Origin: a virus
Direction: 5' to 3' (one strand)
IMG/VR virus record: IMGVR_UViG_3300017776_000134
Span: 1 to 27,738 of that record
DNA length: 27,738 nucleotides
Part shown: positions 1 through 6,306 of the stretch, piece after piece
How the letters are laid out: the number at the start of each line of letters is the position of its first letter
How positions within the stretch are numbered: the first letter of the stretch is position 1
Translations under genes and position numbers: made by a program
The notes under the pieces: generated by a model
Database searches by the model: none
What the model was told of the DNA's origin: nothing
Seen by the model: the letters and a program-made list of their open reading frames with translations, nothing else

Positions 1-293
1 ACAACTAAAGGTTTCTTTTGATTCTTTTTCATGACCACAAGAGGTTCATAATCATTACAGTTTGATTTTGCCTGTTCGTATGCTTCCCATACATTTAACT
101 TCTCTACGTTCTTACACTCAATACTAAATGGAAACTTCTGTCTTGCAGCACGAGCCATAATTAAATCTTCACCACCAGCACCCATACTTCTTGATTCAAT
201 ATCTTCGGGATGCACATCTAATTGTTCAATCAATTGATCACGAACCCACTGTTGTAACTTTCTTCCTTTCGCCTTTGCTGATTGTGTTTTCAT
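1..293 (-). CDS. PD-(D/E)xK nuclease-like protein (3' end outside window)
   Basis: The gene starts at the ATG at 293 and runs off the left edge; 97 residues are visible. The seen sequence has a conserved GRKLQQW start, then D43 in GGEDLIM and E59-x-K61 in SIECKN, with E23 or E30 as a possible fourth acidic residue. This is the D...ExK pattern of the PD-(D/E)xK nuclease fold, known from Holliday-junction resolvases and VRR-NUC proteins. Its ATG overlaps the stop of the upstream HAD gene by 4 nt (ATGA), so the two are probably translated together. A role in recombination or DNA degradation is inference. The missing C-terminus prevents assignment to a subfamily. Confidence 0.7.
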   Translation of the reverse strand, partial: MKTQSAKAKGRKLQQWVRDQLIEQLDVHPEDIESRSMGAGGEDLIMARAARQKFPFSIECKNVEKLNVWEAYEQAKSNCNDYEPLVVMKKNQKKPLV

Positions 294-982
294 TTTAAAA
301 GATTCCAAGTATCATGATAGTCAGTCACTTTAAATACCATACCTAAGTTTTTCTCTTCGATAGCGTGACCAAGAGGATAATCATTTTCCCCCTGCTTTAA
401 TTTATCTCCGTAAAAATAGAGAGTATCTTGAGGTTCAAAGTCACGAAGTATCTGACTCTTATCACCATCAGATATATCAAGACCAGTCTGTCCTCCGATC
501 TGCACATTGAGTTCTGGAAATCTATCTTTTAATCTTGCAGCAATATCTCTTCTCTCATTTGTGTTGATGTCCCACTTCATATACTCTTCTCTCTCAACTA
601 CATTCACACCACCACCACGACCTAGAATACTAAAGTTGATTCCGCCTGGCCTTTCTTCGATATGTAATCCACAACGAACAGGAAACTGACTATGATCAAG
701 TTCATCCTGTAGAAATGATCTGACATCATCTGTTAATGTCCACTTTGATCTGTATATATTTTCATTCTTCTCCCATACATCTGCACCCGAACAATTATAA
801 ACTCTCTTTGCCCTGTAACAAATATCTAATCCCAGTTGGTCAACTGTCTTTTGTCTATCACTACCAGTCACCAGATAGACATCATGTTTACAACAAAATA
901 TAATCATGAATGCCTGAAAGGCTGAGTCGATTACTTGTCTGCTTGGTGTCAAAGTTCCATCAACATCAAAGATATATTTCAT
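290..982 (-). CDS. Phosphomannomutase-like HAD-superfamily protein
   Basis: A 230-aa protein with the HAD motif DVDGT at residues 6-10 (nucleophile D6, acid/base D8). Further signatures resemble eukaryotic-type phosphomannomutase (PMM, about 245-250 aa): RPGGINFS..GRG, GGQTGLDISDGDK and FYGDK..GENDYPL, the last carrying the metal-binding aspartate. Family members interconvert mannose-6-P and mannose-1-P, or act as sugar-phosphate phosphatases. The true substrate cannot be read from sequence. The ATG at 982 is chosen because a longer frame to 1045 would run through the terminator hairpin at 998-1024 and add a non-homologous leader. No clear ribosome binding site precedes this ATG. A separate promoter, or readthrough, is needed because the terminator lies just upstream. 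Confidence 0.8.
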   Translation of the reverse strand: MKYIFDVDGTLTPSRQVIDSAFQAFMIIFCCKHDVYLVTGSDRQKTVDQLGLDICYRAKRVYNCSGADVWEKNENIYRSKWTLTDDVRSFLQDELDHSQFPVRCGLHIEERPGGINFSILGRGGGVNVVEREEYMKWDINTNERRDIAARLKDRFPELNVQIGGQTGLDISDGDKSQILRDFEPQDTLYFYGDKLKQGENDYPLGHAIEEKNLGMVFKVTDYHDTWNLLK

Positions 983-997
983 AATTTTAAAATAGTT

Positions 998-1024
998 AAA
1001 AAAAAGGAGGTTTAACCCTCCTTT
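998..1024 (-). terminator. Rho-independent terminator after the small-gene cluster
   Basis: On the minus strand an 8-bp stem (AAAGGAGG with CCTCCTTT) closes a 6-nt loop and runs straight into a run of about eight T residues. The stem overlaps the last codons of the upstream 60-aa gene, whose stop codon (1012-1014) sits in the loop. It separates the riboswitch cluster from the PMM-like gene. The A-run on the other side makes it potentially bidirectional. Confidence 0.85.
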
Positions 1025-1194
1025 CTTGGATTTTTTAGTTCCCAATTTTCATCGGGAAATATGTTTAGGTAAACCCATTTCGCATAGTGAACTCCTCTAT
1101 AACACAGGAAAGCAAATACTTTCTCTGGGTCATGAATTTCTGGATCGAAATCTGGAATTTCGGGTGGTTCCCAATTGAAATTGATATGTATCAT
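1012..1194 (-). CDS. Hypothetical protein, 60 aa
   Basis: A small acidic, aromatic-rich protein (several W, F and Y; EPPEIPDFDPEIHDPEKVF near the N-terminus) with no membrane segment and no family I recognise. The ATG at 1194 has GTAGGT a few bases upstream, a modest Shine-Dalgarno. A TATAAATA late-type box lies 24-31 nt upstream. The 22-nt gap to the preceding 29-aa gene, and the terminator overlapping its 3' end, make it the last gene of the DUF4278 cluster. The stop lies inside the terminator loop, a compaction typical of phage. Function unknown. Confidence 0.65.
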   Translation of the reverse strand: MIHINFNWEPPEIPDFDPEIHDPEKVFAFLCYRGVHYAKWVYLNIFPDENWELKNPRKEG

Positions 1195-1216
1195 TTGACT
1201 TTACCTACTGTAACAA

Positions 1217-1306
1217 TTATTTATAATTGTATAACAGTTGTGCTTCTGCGTAGATGAGTGTCAAGAAAACTACGCTTGCAAGCATGATCTCTGTGACTTC
1301 AATCAT
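1217..1306 (-). CDS. 29-aa putative membrane peptide
   Basis: The frame encodes 29 residues. A short charged N-terminus (MIEVTEI) is followed by about 16 hydrophobic residues (MLASVVFLTLIYA) and a polar tail ending in YNYK, so it looks like a single-pass micropeptide. The ATG lies 1 nt after the stop of the DUF4278 gene, and the end of that gene supplies AGGGAG as a Shine-Dalgarno, which argues for a coupled real gene. It should share any control exerted by the upstream riboswitch-like RNA. Its size makes homology hard to judge; function unknown. Confidence 0.55.
   Translation of the reverse strand: MIEVTEIMLASVVFLTLIYAEAQLLYNYK
1218..1225 (-). promoter_or_regulatory. Late-type promoter box TATAAATA
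   Basis: An exact match to the T4 late consensus TATAAATA (NATAAATA in cyanophages), which is read by host RNA polymerase with gp55. It sits in the last codons of the 29-aa gene, 24 nt before the ATG of the 60-aa gene. That geometry suits a late transcript for the 60-aa gene. The box alone is short and AT-rich, so chance is possible. Confidence 0.5.
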
Positions 1307-1307
1307 C

Positions 1308-1424
1308 TTACTTAGCTCCCTGTACAGCAACGCCTCTGTAAACAAGTTGTTTCTGAGACTGCTGAGTTTCCTTCTGACGAGTTTCAGTATCGTACTGAAC
1401 TCCTCTGTAAGTAACCTTTGCCAT
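1308..1424 (-). CDS. DUF4278 (PirA-like) peptide, 38 aa
   Basis: A 38-aa peptide beginning MAKVTYRGVQYDTE and ending with a second YRG motif (LVYRGVAVQGAK). The YRGxxYD signature is that of DUF4278, a family found in cyanobacteria and their phages. In Synechocystis, PirA (Ssr0692), as I recall it, is a DUF4278 protein that binds PII and tunes arginine synthesis under a glutamine riboswitch. Whether this short phage form binds PII is inference. The ATG at 1424 has a strong TAGGAGAA Shine-Dalgarno. Upstream lies a riboswitch-like leader (1461-1507). Downstream, a 29-aa membrane peptide starts 1 nt after the stop. Confidence 0.75.
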   Translation of the reverse strand: MAKVTYRGVQYDTETRQKETQQSQKQLVYRGVAVQGAK

Positions 1425-1460
1425 TTGGTTTTCTCCTAAAGTAGTTGGATGTTTTTAATA

Positions 1461-1507
1461 TCCGTTCCTTCAGTCGGCTTTTGCGTCTCCCGTGGGAGAT
1501 GAACGAA
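1461..1507 (-). promoter_or_regulatory. Glutamine riboswitch candidate (downstream-peptide/glnA type)
   Basis: The minus strand folds into a compact aptamer. P1 pairs 1507-1501 (TTCGTTC) with 1467-1461 (GAACGGA). Inside it is an apical hairpin TCTCC/GGAGA (1499-1495 with 1490-1486, loop CACG), followed by unpaired GACGCAAAAGCCGACTGAAG. The flanking CGTTCA...GAAGGAACG core matches, from memory, the glnA and Downstream-peptide RNA motifs, which are glutamine riboswitches of cyanobacteria and marine phages. It lies 37 nt upstream of the DUF4278 ATG, as expected for the downstream-peptide class. The Shine-Dalgarno GGAGA (1436-1432) repeats the apical arm and could be sequestered by the TCTCC arm, suggesting translational control. 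A covariance-model search would decide. Confidence 0.7.
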
Positions 1508-1533
1508 CCCGTTCCGAGTCGGCTTACTTGCGT
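1507..1533 (-). repeat. Duplicate of the aptamer 3' half, upstream of the riboswitch
   Basis: On the minus strand GACGCAAGTAAGCCGACT followed by CGGAACGG closely repeats the aptamer's own GACGCAAAAGCCGACT followed by GAAGGAACGG. No matching 5' half (CGTTC plus hairpin arm) is visible further upstream, so this is a half-copy and not a full tandem aptamer. Its GAACG (1514-1510) can pair with the aptamer's CGTTC (1505-1501) across a 4-nt loop, competing with P1. The 68-aa gene's stop codon (1524-1526) lies inside it. Confidence 0.6.
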
Positions 1534-1730
1534 CCTATCTGCCATGTCTCACATTGTTCATCTGATACTTTGGTGCGAAAGTAATCTATAAGATACTCGT
1601 GTGCATCAGAGTTAAGATTTTCATCACTGAGAATCTCAATTCTTGATTCATTCCACTCATCACATGATAGTTCCCAATGGGCAGAATCATGTTCTGAAAG
1701 AAGTAATACCAGTAGTGCGAGAGTGTGCAT
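1524..1730 (-). CDS. Small protein with possible signal or anchor sequence, 68 aa
   Basis: The N-terminus MHTLALLVLLLSEHDSAHW is a short hydrophobic segment resembling a signal peptide or anchor. An acidic polar domain with two cysteines (SCDEW and EQCETW) and the stretch EYLIDYFRTK follows. The spacing would allow a disulfide if the protein is exported. No family I can name. The ATG at 1730 lacks a clear Shine-Dalgarno; a 6-bp hairpin (GTGTTA/TAACAC, 1744-1759) stands 14 nt upstream. The 3' end runs into the duplicated aptamer half, so its transcript may be linked to the riboswitch leader. It is the first gene after the 117-nt gap behind nrdB. Confidence 0.6.
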   Translation of the reverse strand: MHTLALLVLLLSEHDSAHWELSCDEWNESRIEILSDENLNSDAHEYLIDYFRTKVSDEQCETWQIGRK

Positions 1731-1743
1731 ACGGATGAACGTT

Positions 1744-1759
1744 GTGTTAATACTAACAC
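1744..1759. promoter_or_regulatory. 16-bp inverted repeat before the 68-aa gene
   Basis: GTGTTA and TAACAC form a perfect 6-bp inverted repeat around ATAC. It overlaps the suggested -10 element and lies 14 bp from the start codon. As DNA it could be an operator; as RNA, a small leader hairpin. Confidence 0.4.
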
Positions 1760-1778
1760 ATTCACACTATATAGGCAA
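1750..1778 (-). promoter_or_regulatory. Possible sigma70-type promoter for the 68-aa gene
   Basis: TTGCCT (1778-1773) is followed after 17 nt by TAGTAT (1755-1750), preceded by TG as in an extended -10. Each hexamer matches 4 of 6 consensus bases. Transcription would start near 1743, giving a leader of about 13 nt. An alternative -10 (TATAGT, 1771-1766) also exists. Confidence 0.4.
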
Positions 1779-1786
1779 GAAGTTTT

Positions 1787-1800
1787 GTAACTTGTGTTAC
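1787..1800. promoter_or_regulatory. GTA-N8-TAC box (NtcA-like), proximal
   Basis: GTA ACTTGTGT TAC matches the cyanobacterial NtcA consensus GTA-N8-TAC and is part of a 6-bp inverted repeat (TGTAAC/GTTACA). Its centre is about 50 nt from the likely start of transcription, or about 35 nt for the alternative -10, not the classic -41.5. Binding is therefore only a hypothesis. Confidence 0.35.
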
Positions 1801-1837
1801 AGTTTTATATTGATTTTAGATTTAAACGTTACTTAAT

Positions 1838-1851
1838 GTAATATTAACTAC
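1838..1851. promoter_or_regulatory. GTA-N8-TAC box (NtcA-like), distal
   Basis: GTA ATATTAAC TAC is a second match to the NtcA consensus in the same 117-nt gap, overlapping the nrdB stop codon. A TAN3T element (TAAAAT, 1818-1813) follows 19 nt downstream on the minus strand, near but not equal to the usual spacing of about 22 nt. Confidence 0.3.
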
Positions 1852-2987
1852 AATTTAAACCCAGCGAATGTGTCTTTCTTGACATCCTGTTTGATTCCAC
1901 CCACAACATAGGACTCAACCTCTGTTTCTTGGGGTGCAACTTGAAGTCCTTTGGATGAAATCCAGTGTTGTGTCCAAGGTAATGGATTGTTACGAGCAGG
2001 GATGTCATAGATTGGTTTTAATCCTATCGCTTTCATACGGCGATTGGCAATCCACTCTACATAATTACCTAATAATTTGTCATTCAAACCAATCATACTT
2101 CCATTTTTGAAGAGGTATTTTGCCCATTGTTTCTCTTCATCAACTGTCTTCTTAAACATTCTAATTGTATTCTCTCTTTCCTCTTCTGCGATCTGTTTCA
2201 TCTCTGGATCATCACCTTCATTCCATTTGTTCAATATCTGTTGTGTGACAACTACATGCTGGTTCTCATCCCGACTGATGAGGGATATGATTTTAGCAGA
2301 TCCTTCCATGAGTTTGAGTTCACCGAATGCAAATGAACATGCGAATGATACATAGAATCGTATTCCTTCCAGAATATTGACATTGGCGATTGCCCTATAG
2401 AGTTTCCGTTTGAGTTCATGTCTGTCATAAGTCCCTGTTGGATGTCCTTCCACTGCATACTTCCACAGATTACCAGAATCGTACTCGTGAGCATCGTTCA
2501 CAAAATCATCATATGATGATGTTACACTTTCCGCACGTTCTAATATTTTCTCGTCTTTTAAAATTGTATCGAATACTTCGGCTGGATCTGAGTAAACATT
2601 CTTGATGATGTATGTGTATGAACGACTATGGATCATCTCCATAAATTGCCAGACGTTCATGCACGCTTCCAACTCTGGAAGAGAACAATATGGTGCGAAT
2701 GCCATACCAGGCGCCCTACCTTGAACAGAGTCTAACATAATCTGATATTTCAGATTTGAAGTAAAGATGTGCTTCTGTTCTGATGTTAAGTTCTGATAAT
2801 CAGAACGGTCTTTTTGTAGGGAAACTTCTTCTGGTCTCCAGAAATAGCCTAATTGTTGTTGAGTTAATTTCTCGAACACAGGATATTTAGACCCATCATA
2901 TCTTTGAACTCCTAAAGGTTGTCCAAAAAACATGGGTTGTTTCTTTGTTTCGACTTCTTTTGTATTGAAAACAGTCAGACCTGACAC
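1848..2987 (-). CDS. nrdB: Ribonucleotide reductase class Ia beta subunit
   Basis: This 379-aa protein generates the tyrosyl radical that NrdA uses to reduce ribonucleotides to deoxyribonucleotides. All di-iron ligands are visible: D86 (LLDSVQG region), E117 and H120 (FMEMIHSRSY), E207 (ILEGIR), E241 and H244 (DENQH). The radical tyrosine is Y124, four residues after H120 as in E. coli NrdB. The C-terminus (KKDTFAGFKL) is the expected tail that docks to NrdA. The start is GTG at 2987, supported by GGAGA seven bases upstream; the first in-frame ATG would remove 18 residues. It follows nrdA by 14 nt and is clearly co-transcribed with it. Confidence 0.97.
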   Translation of the reverse strand: MSGLTVFNTKEVETKKQPMFFGQPLGVQRYDGSKYPVFEKLTQQQLGYFWRPEEVSLQKDRSDYQNLTSEQKHIFTSNLKYQIMLDSVQGRAPGMAFAPYCSLPELEACMNVWQFMEMIHSRSYTYIIKNVYSDPAEVFDTILKDEKILERAESVTSSYDDFVNDAHEYDSGNLWKYAVEGHPTGTYDRHELKRKLYRAIANVNILEGIRFYVSFACSFAFGELKLMEGSAKIISLISRDENQHVVVTQQILNKWNEGDDPEMKQIAEEERENTIRMFKKTVDEEKQWAKYLFKNGSMIGLNDKLLGNYVEWIANRRMKAIGLKPIYDIPARNNPLPWTQHWISSKGLQVAPQETEVESYVVGGIKQDVKKDTFAGFKL

Positions 2988-3001
2988 GTTATTCTCCGTT
3001 G

Positions 3002-5296
3002 CTAAATTTTACAGGATTCACAATCATCTTCTTGTTCAACAGAACAATCTTCTAATAATTTATTTAAACTTTCTTTGACATCAACCTCGTCAGTTTTGAG
3101 GTCATTTGTGTTTTGATAGTAGGATGTTTTCCAACCGTATTTGTATGTAGTTAAAAAATCATTTGCCATCACCGACACTGGAACTTCATTGTCAGGATAA
3201 TTCTCTGGATTATAACTCCAGTTACCAGATATAGCCTGATCAAAGAATTTTTGCATCACAGATATAATTTTAATATATCCTTCATTATCTTTCATATCCC
3301 AAAGAATTGTATAGTTATTCTTTAGATGTCCGTAGGAGGGAACAATCTGTTTAAGAGGCCCTTTCTTTGACTTTTTAACGGACAAGTAGTCTCTAGGTGG
3401 TTCGATTCCATTGGTTGCGTTTGACACAATGGAACTGCTCTCTGAAGGCATTTGTGCGGACAGAGTGCTGTGCCTGAGTCCGTGTTCCAAGATAGATGAC
3501 CTAAGACTATTCCAATCATAGTTGAGTTTGTTTGGTACGATCTCATCTACTTCAGTCTTGTAAGTATCAATCGGTAATATACCACCAGAATATTTTGTAC
3601 GATTAAAATATTCACACTTACCTTTTTCTTTTGCAAGTTGATTAGATGACTTTAACAGATAATATTGAAATGCTTCAGTAAGATCATGAGTCAATTGCCA
3701 TGCAGATGAATCACCATAGTGTTCTCCGTTCTTTGCCAAGTAGTGTGCAAGACCTATGAATCCTATACCAAGAGATCTTCTTTTTTTAGTTGAATTCTCT
3801 GCAGCCTTTACTGGATATCCCTGATAGTCAATTAACTCCTCCAGACCCCTTACAGATAGGTCACAGAGGTCTTCTAATTCCTCTAGCCTATTAATCTTTC
3901 CAACATTAATTGCGGATAAAATACAGAGAGCGATCTCTCCATCAGGGTCATCAATGTGTGAGATTGGTTTTGTGGGTAAAGTAATTTCTTGACAAAGATT
4001 ACTCATGCTCACTTTATCTATAAAAGATGAATGTGAGTTACAATGATCAATATTCATCAGATAAAGACGACCAGTTTCTGCACGTTCCTTAAGAATGTTC
4101 AAGATTAATTCTTGAGCATCTACTTGTGACTTAGGAACTGATTCATCTAACTCATATTGAGTGTATAGTTCATCAAAAGATTCCGTACCAAAACTATCAT
4201 AAAGCCCTGGCACATCATGAGGAGAAAAAAGTGTGATCTTCTCGTTTGTAATAAACCTTTCATAAAATAATTTACTCAATTGAATACTATAGTCTAATTT
4301 CCTTACACGATTATCTTCTGTTCCTTTATTGTTCTTGAGTACAATTATGTCTTCTATTTCTTTGTGCCAGATTGGGAAGTGGACAGTCGCTGATCCACCT
4401 CTAATGCCGTTCTGAGTGCAACATCTGACAGTACTTTCAAACTTTTTGAGGAAAGGTACAACGCCTGTGTGCTGTACTTCTCCACCCCTGATTTTACTGT
4501 TGATGCCACGGATGCGGCCTGCGTTGATACCGATACCCGCCCTTTGTGCAACATATTTGCCGATAGCCATATCAGAACTAAAGATGCTATCGAGGGTGTC
4601 ATCAGAATCAACAAGAACACAGCTAGCAAATTGTCTAAGAGGAGTTCGTACCCCGCCCATGATAGGCGTGGGGATGTTGATTCGGTGTTTCGAGATTGCT
4701 TGGTAGTATCTGGTGACATAATCGAGTCTTGTTGATTGTGGATATTCTGCAAATATAGTCATAGCAATCAAAAGATACATGAACTGAGGAGTTTCATAAA
4801 CTTGCCCAGAACTTCTATCTTGCACAAGATATTTATCAGCTACCTGTCTAAGTCCAGCATATGTAAATATAAAGTCACGGTCATGATCAATGATATCATT
4901 TAAAATTTCTATCTCTTCTTTTGTGTACTTAGATAAAATATCAGCATCATAGACATCCTTCTCAATACAATCAGTAATGTGATCATATAAGTGTGGAAGT
5001 TCCCATAGTCTACCATATAGACTTTTACGAATCGCATACAATAACAATCTTGCGGCGACGTATTGATAGTTTGGATTGTCTAAACTAATCAGATCACTTG
5101 CAGATCTTATCAATATTTCCTGTATTTCAGCAGTTGTAATACCATCATAAAACTGAATACCTGATTGTATTTCAACTTGACTTGCAGAAACCCCTGCAAG
5201 ATTCTTACAAGCCTCTTCGCACATGATGTGCATTTTCTCAAGGTCTAATGATTCGATTGAACCATCTCTTTTCTTTACTTTTGTTCCGTTGCTCAT
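3002..5296 (-). CDS. nrdA: Ribonucleotide reductase class Ia alpha subunit
   Basis: This 764-aa catalytic subunit supplies dNTPs for phage replication. An N-terminal ATP-cone-like region (KVKKRDGS...) precedes the barrel. Key motifs are FASCVLVDSDD (first redox Cys), SNLCQEITLPTKP (thiyl-radical Cys and catalytic Glu, the E. coli C439/E441 equivalents), LCILSAINVGKI (second redox Cys), MPSESSS (phosphate binding), a YY pair in KTSYYQN for radical transfer, and a C-terminal CESCKI thiol pair that takes electrons from thioredoxin or glutaredoxin. The ATG at 5296 overlaps the primase stop by 4 nt (ATGA) and has GGAAGAAGG upstream. An upstream TTG at 5308 is less likely. No intein or split was seen. 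Confidence 0.97.
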   Translation of the reverse strand: MSNGTKVKKRDGSIESLDLEKMHIMCEEACKNLAGVSASQVEIQSGIQFYDGITTAEIQEILIRSASDLISLDNPNYQYVAARLLLYAIRKSLYGRLWELPHLYDHITDCIEKDVYDADILSKYTKEEIEILNDIIDHDRDFIFTYAGLRQVADKYLVQDRSSGQVYETPQFMYLLIAMTIFAEYPQSTRLDYVTRYYQAISKHRINIPTPIMGGVRTPLRQFASCVLVDSDDTLDSIFSSDMAIGKYVAQRAGIGINAGRIRGINSKIRGGEVQHTGVVPFLKKFESTVRCCTQNGIRGGSATVHFPIWHKEIEDIIVLKNNKGTEDNRVRKLDYSIQLSKLFYERFITNEKITLFSPHDVPGLYDSFGTESFDELYTQYELDESVPKSQVDAQELILNILKERAETGRLYLMNIDHCNSHSSFIDKVSMSNLCQEITLPTKPISHIDDPDGEIALCILSAINVGKINRLEELEDLCDLSVRGLEELIDYQGYPVKAAENSTKKRRSLGIGFIGLAHYLAKNGEHYGDSSAWQLTHDLTEAFQYYLLKSSNQLAKEKGKCEYFNRTKYSGGILPIDTYKTEVDEIVPNKLNYDWNSLRSSILEHGLRHSTLSAQMPSESSSIVSNATNGIEPPRDYLSVKKSKKGPLKQIVPSYGHLKNNYTILWDMKDNEGYIKIISVMQKFFDQAISGNWSYNPENYPDNEVPVSVMANDFLTTYKYGWKTSYYQNTNDLKTDEVDVKESLNKLLEDCSVEQEDDCESCKI

Positions 5297-6297
5297 ACCT
5301 TCTTCCAAAGATTTAATTTTAGTTTTGCTGTTAATTCAGAGTAAGTACTACTTTCTAGTATAGTACATATATTATGTTTTGCAAGAATCATTTCATTTAC
5401 GTCTTTCTCCTTTACATTTGATGGCCAAATTACTACTTTATCTCCACGGTTGATGAGTTTTTCAATTCGACTGACGATCTCTCTGTTGCGAGGTTCGTTA
5501 TCAAAAACCCAAATATAATCGCCCCAACCAAACGTCCGAATATCAACATCGGAGCCGCACATAGCAACCGAGTTTTCCACGAAGAGGGAATCGAAAGGCC
5601 CTTCGAGGATGTAAATAGGTTTTTTGGTATTGATCTTTTCCAGTCCATAAAGTTTAGGTGCATCCTCATCTAACATCACAGTAATATACCTCATCTTCGA
5701 TGTCGGGTCAAGTGATCTACCCTGATAACCAAAGAGTTGGCCATCTGGATATCGAAGAGGGATGATGATTCTCTGATCATCGTGTTTTGTATCATCGAAG
5801 GTCTTCTTATGCCTGTTTGTCCACTCTTTAAAATTAGGACAGTAGTAAAGTTTGCTAAGAATGTCTTCCTTTATACCACGATTGATGAGATACTTTTTCG
5901 CTCGGTGTGTAGTATTTAGTTCTGAGATTTTTACAAGATCATCACATATATCTTTCTTTCTAAACTTAGGTGAAGTAAATGTAAATTGTGGTTCATCGAC
6001 TACAAAATTCTTTCCACCAGCAAACCCTTCCTTAAACTTTTCCATAATGTATTGTTTATGAAGAGTCGAATCAATCTGTTTAAGAAGATTATTAAATGAC
6101 AAACTGGCACCACAATTGTGACACTTAAAGTTTGTATTTGTTTTGACCTGATAGATATATCCTCTTGCCTTATTCTTATGTTTCTGTGAATCACCACAGA
6201 TAGGACAACGAAAATTATATAGGTTTGCCTTCACTTTTTTAAATCTATCTAATCGTGAAGACACCAAGCCAATATACTTGGAATCAATTATATCCAT
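5293..6297 (-). CDS. 61: DNA primase, T4 gp61 type
   Basis: A 334-aa primase that makes RNA primers at the fork together with helicase gp41. An N-terminal zinc finger has CPIC (C31, C34) and CHNC (C59, C62), as in T4 gp61 (342 aa). A TOPRIM domain follows, with the catalytic Glu in ILEGPFD (E232) and an aspartate cluster in VFDNEP (D266). The C-terminus overlaps the nrdA ATG by 4 nt. The start codon at 6297 lies within an inverted repeat (ATATCC, six bases, GGATAT) and no Shine-Dalgarno is visible, so initiation may be weak or regulated. It is separated from gp41 by 8.9 kb. Confidence 0.93.
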   Translation of the reverse strand: MDIIDSKYIGLVSSRLDRFKKVKANLYNFRCPICGDSQKHKNKARGYIYQVKTNTNFKCHNCGASLSFNNLLKQIDSTLHKQYIMEKFKEGFAGGKNFVVDEPQFTFTSPKFRKKDICDDLVKISELNTTHRAKKYLINRGIKEDILSKLYYCPNFKEWTNRHKKTFDDTKHDDQRIIIPLRYPDGQLFGYQGRSLDPTSKMRYITVMLDEDAPKLYGLEKINTKKPIYILEGPFDSLFVENSVAMCGSDVDIRTFGWGDYIWVFDNEPRNREIVSRIEKLINRGDKVVIWPSNVKEKDVNEMILAKHNICTILESSTYSELTAKLKLNLWKKV

Positions 6298-6303
6298 ATA
6301 GGG
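6286..6303 (-). promoter_or_regulatory. Inverted repeat around the primase start codon
   Basis: On the minus strand ATATCC and GGATAT pair across a 6-nt loop that holds the first two bases of the primase ATG; the G is in the stem. With no Shine-Dalgarno nearby, this hairpin could limit initiation. Exact borders are estimated by eye. Confidence 0.4.
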
Positions 6304-6306
6304 ATA

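Noticed and set aside
983-1045. Longer start for the PMM-like gene at 1045
   Set aside because: It would translate through the terminator hairpin and adds a Lys/Phe-rich stretch unlike the family; DVDGT should be near the N-terminus.
1461-1533. AGCCGACT direct repeats as CRISPR-like or attachment-site repeats
   Set aside because: Only two copies, and both fall at equivalent places in an aptamer-like fold, so a riboswitch origin explains them better.
4416-4735. Plus-strand open frames antisense to nrdA
   Set aside because: They lie opposite highly conserved reductase motifs, have no ribosome sites and encode no recognisable protein; they follow from codon structure of nrdA.
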